Assembly (NCBI GenBank): GCA_021160625.1
Contig: JAGHCE010000049.1
Location: 1 to 15,008, forward strand
Direction of reading: 5' to 3'
Origin: Planctomycetota bacterium
GTDB taxonomy: Bacteria; Planctomycetota; DG-23; SLPQ01
Length of the DNA: 15,008 nucleotides
This document shows, piece after piece, positions 12,632 through 15,008 of this stretch. The translations under genes were made by a program, and so were the position numbers. The notes beneath the pieces were generated by a model. That model did no database searches and was not told where the DNA came from. It saw only the letters and a program-made list of their open reading frames with translations. Each line of letters opens with the position of its first letter. The stretch's first letter is position 1.

Positions 12632-15008
12632 ATGGCAAATGTTACCTATGACGAAAAGGCTTTCCGCGTCGGCAATCGCAAGGTCTGGGTAGTCTCAGGT
12701 GCGGTTCACTATTTCCGCGTGCCGCGCAAACTCTGGCGCGACAGGCTCCTCAAGCTCAAACGCGCCGGCTGCAATACCGTTGAGACATACGTTGCCTGGA
12801 ACGTCCACGAACCGCGCGAGGGGCACTTTGACTTTTCCGGTGATGCGGACCTCGACGCGTTTCTCTCCCTGGCCGAGGAGCTCGGGCTCTGGATTATCGT
12901 TCGTCCGGGGCCCTACATCTGCGCCGAATGGGACAACGGCGGCCTTCCCGCATGGCTAAACGCCAAGGAAGGCATCGAGCTGCGCGTGGCAAACGACGTC
13001 TACCACGCTTGCATCGCCCGCTGGTTCGACTGGCTCATCCCCATAATCGCCCAGCACCAGGTCCCGCACGGCGGGCGGGTGATACTCGTTCAGGATGAAA
13101 ACGAATATTGCTTTCGCAACCGCCCGGGCGGCAGGGAGCACCTTGAGTTCCTGCGCGACCTTATGCGGGAGCTGGGCATCGAGGTGCCGATCGTCGTTTG
13201 CAACTTCTTTTACGAGCGGATTGCGGACACGATTGAGTGTTGGAACACCTGGGACGAGCCGGGAAAGGCCGTCAAGACCCTTCGCAACGCTCAGCCGGAC
13301 GCGCCGAACCTCATCACGGAGTTCTGGTGCGGCTGGTTCGATGCCTGGGGGTACAAGGAGATGGCGCCGGCCAGGCGCGCACGCGACGTGCACTCCAGGA
13401 GCTTGGAGATACTCGCCAACGGGGGGATGTACTCGTACTATATGTTCCACGGCGGGACGAATTTCGCCAATTACCCCGGCCGCACGCAGGGTAGCGACCA
13501 CGTCTTTATGACCACTTCCTACGACTACGGCGCGCCGCTGTCCCAGGCCGGCGCACTGACCGAAAAATACTACGCCGCCAAGCTCGCCAGCGTTCTCGCA
13601 TCCAACCTGGAGGCGTTTTTCGCCGAGAGCGAGCCGGCGAAGCTGGCGGTTCGGTCGAGCAACGACGTCGAGATAGTGACGCGCAAGGGTCCCCGAGGGC
13701 ACATCATCTTCGTCTTCAACCGGTCGAGAAAGAAGCGGGCGGTTCTGAATTTTCCCGGCGGCGTCTCGCTGGAGGTGTCCTTCAGGAACCTCGACGCGGT
13801 GGCGCTGCCGTACAGGTTTTCTCCGGTGGCCGGATTCACGATCGACTATTCGAATCTCTCAATTCTGGGGATGATGCCGCTGGGCGTTGGGAAGCTGGTT
13901 TTCCTGCACGCGCCGAGGGGGACGGCGGCGGTTCTCTCGGCCCAGGGGCGGCCCTTCCGGCGCAAGGTCACCGCCGACGCGCAGGTATGGTTCGGCAACT
14001 TTCCCAACCTCGTGGCCGTGCTTGACACCCACCGCGCCGGGCGCACCTGGTTTTTGCCCGACCGGACGGTCGTCGGCGGAGACTTCGTCGGCGCGGCCGA
14101 AAACGAAAACGTCGCCGCGCACTGTCAAAGTGAGGGCGAGAGCGTCGTAACGTATTTCCCCACCGGCAAGGTTGCCTATGCCGCCTGCCGGCGCCTGGAA
14201 GCCCCGGGGAAACTACCCAGGCTCGGCCGATGGAAAAAGACGCCGCTTCTGCCCGACGGCAAGCCTCGCGCGGCGCGCCGTGTCGACGCCGGAGGCGGCG
14301 CCTTCAAGCCGCTTGAATCGATCGGCTACATCGGCGGTTACGGCTGGTACTACACGCGGATCGAGGCCGAGGCCGCCGGGGTGGAGAATATCCTTTTCAC
14401 CGGCGCCGAGGACCGCCTGAGCGTCTTTGTCAACGGCCGCCGGGCGGGCACTTTCGGGCGCGGGAAGGGGGCCTCGATGGGGTTTGTCGAGTGCCCGCTC
14501 AGGAAAGGCGCCAACGACCTTCACATCCTTCTCGACAACCTCGGCCGGGCGAATTTCTCGCTGGCCCTCGGCGAGATGAAGGGCATCCGCCAGGGAGTAT
14601 ACCGCGCTGCGCGGCGGCTTGCCGGCAGGTTTGCCTGGCCCGCCGGGCGGTACGACGGAAGGCTTGCGGACGCGTGGCAGGTCGAGACGTTCTGGCCGAA
14701 GGCCAAGGGCGTTGCCGCGACGGCGGCGGTGGCTGTGGACCTTTGCGACGGTGAGGGGCTGCTGGTTCGCCTGCAGGGGATCGCCGAGCCTGCGGCCGTC
14801 TTCGTCAACGGGGAGTTCCACTCATATTACTGGGGCAAACAGGACCTCCACAAGCTGGACCTTGTGTTGCCCGCCGGCGACGTCGAGCCGGGCAAGAACC
14901 TCGTGGAGATTGCCTTCCTGGTTAACCCATCGCGCAGCGTGACGCGGGGCATCTCGCTCTACGCCGTAAACGAGGCCGACGCGCTCAAGGGGCCGTGGTA
15001 TTTCGCGG
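12632..15008 (+). CDS. GH35-family beta-galactosidase-like glycoside hydrolase (3' end outside window)
   Basis: Glycoside hydrolase family 35 (clan A), expected to remove terminal beta-galactosyl residues with retention of configuration. About 792 residues are visible without a stop, so the gene runs past the right edge. The N-terminal TIM barrel shows TYVAWNVHEPREGHFDFSG (52-70), IIVRPGPYICAEWDNGGLP (88-106), the acid/base glutamate E158 in VQDENEYC, the nucleophile E230 in TEFWCGWFDAWG, and MFHGGTNFAN (271-280). Beta-rich C-terminal domains follow, including DRLSVFVNGRR and LHILLDNLGRANF, which resemble jelly-roll carbohydrate-binding modules of these enzymes. The ATG at 12632 has GAAGGGA 6 nt upstream. 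No signal peptide is present from this start, suggesting cytoplasmic action on imported oligosaccharides. In the acid/base motif, Cys160 replaces the usual Gly of ENEYG. Substrate specificity cannot be told. Confidence 0.93.
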   Translation, partial: MANVTYDEKAFRVGNRKVWVVSGAVHYFRVPRKLWRDRLLKLKRAGCNTVETYVAWNVHEPREGHFDFSGDADLDAFLSLAEELGLWIIVRPGPYICAEWDNGGLPAWLNAKEGIELRVANDVYHACIARWFDWLIPIIAQHQVPHGGRVILVQDENEYCFRNRPGGREHLEFLRDLMRELGIEVPIVVCNFFYERIADTIECWNTWDEPGKAVKTLRNAQPDAPNLITEFWCGWFDAWGYKEMAPARRARDVHSRSLEILANGGMYSYYMFHGGTNFANYPGRTQGSDHVFMTTSYDYGAPLSQAGALTEKYYAAKLASVLASNLEAFFAESEPAKLAVRSSNDVEIVTRKGPRGHIIFVFNRSRKKRAVLNFPGGVSLEVSFRNLDAVALPYRFSPVAGFTIDYSNLSILGMMPLGVGKLVFLHAPRGTAAVLSAQGRPFRRKVTADAQVWFGNFPNLVAVLDTHRAGRTWFLPDRTVVGGDFVGAAENENVAAHCQSEGESVVTYFPTGKVAYAACRRLEAPGKLPRLGRWKKTPLLPDGKPRAARRVDAGGGAFKPLESIGYIGGYGWYYTRIEAEAAGVENILFTGAEDRLSVFVNGRRAGTFGRGKGASMGFVECPLRKGANDLHILLDNLGRANFSLALGEMKGIRQGVYRAARRLAGRFAWPAGRYDGRLADAWQVETFWPKAKGVAATAAVAVDLCDGEGLLVRLQGIAEPAAVFVNGEFHSYYWGKQDLHKLDLVLPAGDVEPGKNLVEIAFLVNPSRSVTRGISLYAVNEADALKGPWYFA

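Noticed and set aside
12956..13702. Minus-strand frames inside the GH35 gene
   Set aside because: Shadows of the GH35 frame, which shows all the conserved family blocks on the plus strand.

Overview
The window is dominated by a complete type I-E CRISPR-Cas locus on the minus strand. Reading in the direction of transcription (right to left) the order is a short cas3-like fragment, cas3, cse1 (casA), cse2 (casB), cas7e, cas5e, cas6e, cas1, cas2, a short leader, and then a CRISPR array that runs off the left edge. The genes are packed with 1-19 nt overlaps (one overlap of 143 nt) and a single 50-nt gap before cas7, so they read as one operon. The eight core genes look intact and the diagnostic residues that can be seen are present: the Cas3 HD and helicase motifs, the Cas1 E/H/D/D set and the Cas6e histidine. 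The 15 full repeats are identical, so the system looks functional.

To the right, about 10.26-10.97 kb holds decayed plus-strand RHS/YD-repeat sequence with stops and a frame change, then a stretch with no recognisable gene. Next come an intact ABC-transporter ATPase gene and the first ~43 codons of its permease partner, which is cut off where a broken IS3-type insertion sequence begins. The last ~2.4 kb is a GH35 beta-galactosidase-like gene on the plus strand, open at the window edge.

How the parts work together: Cas1-Cas2 add spacers at the leader end next to cas2; the array transcript is cut by Cas6e; Cse1, Cse2, Cas7, Cas5 and Cas6e form Cascade; Cas3 is the nuclease-helicase recruited to targets. 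The RHS, IS and permease scars show that the right-hand side is a rearranged, accessory-type neighbourhood.

The organism cannot be fixed from this sequence. The moderately high GC content, an I-E locus, RHS-type repeats and a cytoplasmic-looking GH35 enzyme fit an environmental bacterium that degrades polysaccharides (for example Planctomycetes/Verrucomicrobia/Lentisphaerae-like), but that is a guess.

No wholly new system is evident. The least ordinary observations are (i) a ~100-residue truncated second copy of the Cas3 N-terminus, lacking the HD pair, placed first in the operon; (ii) a long out-of-frame cas1/cas2 overlap; and (iii) a spacer-junction signature implying a PAM ending in G, with one spacer that looks like a one-base slip.
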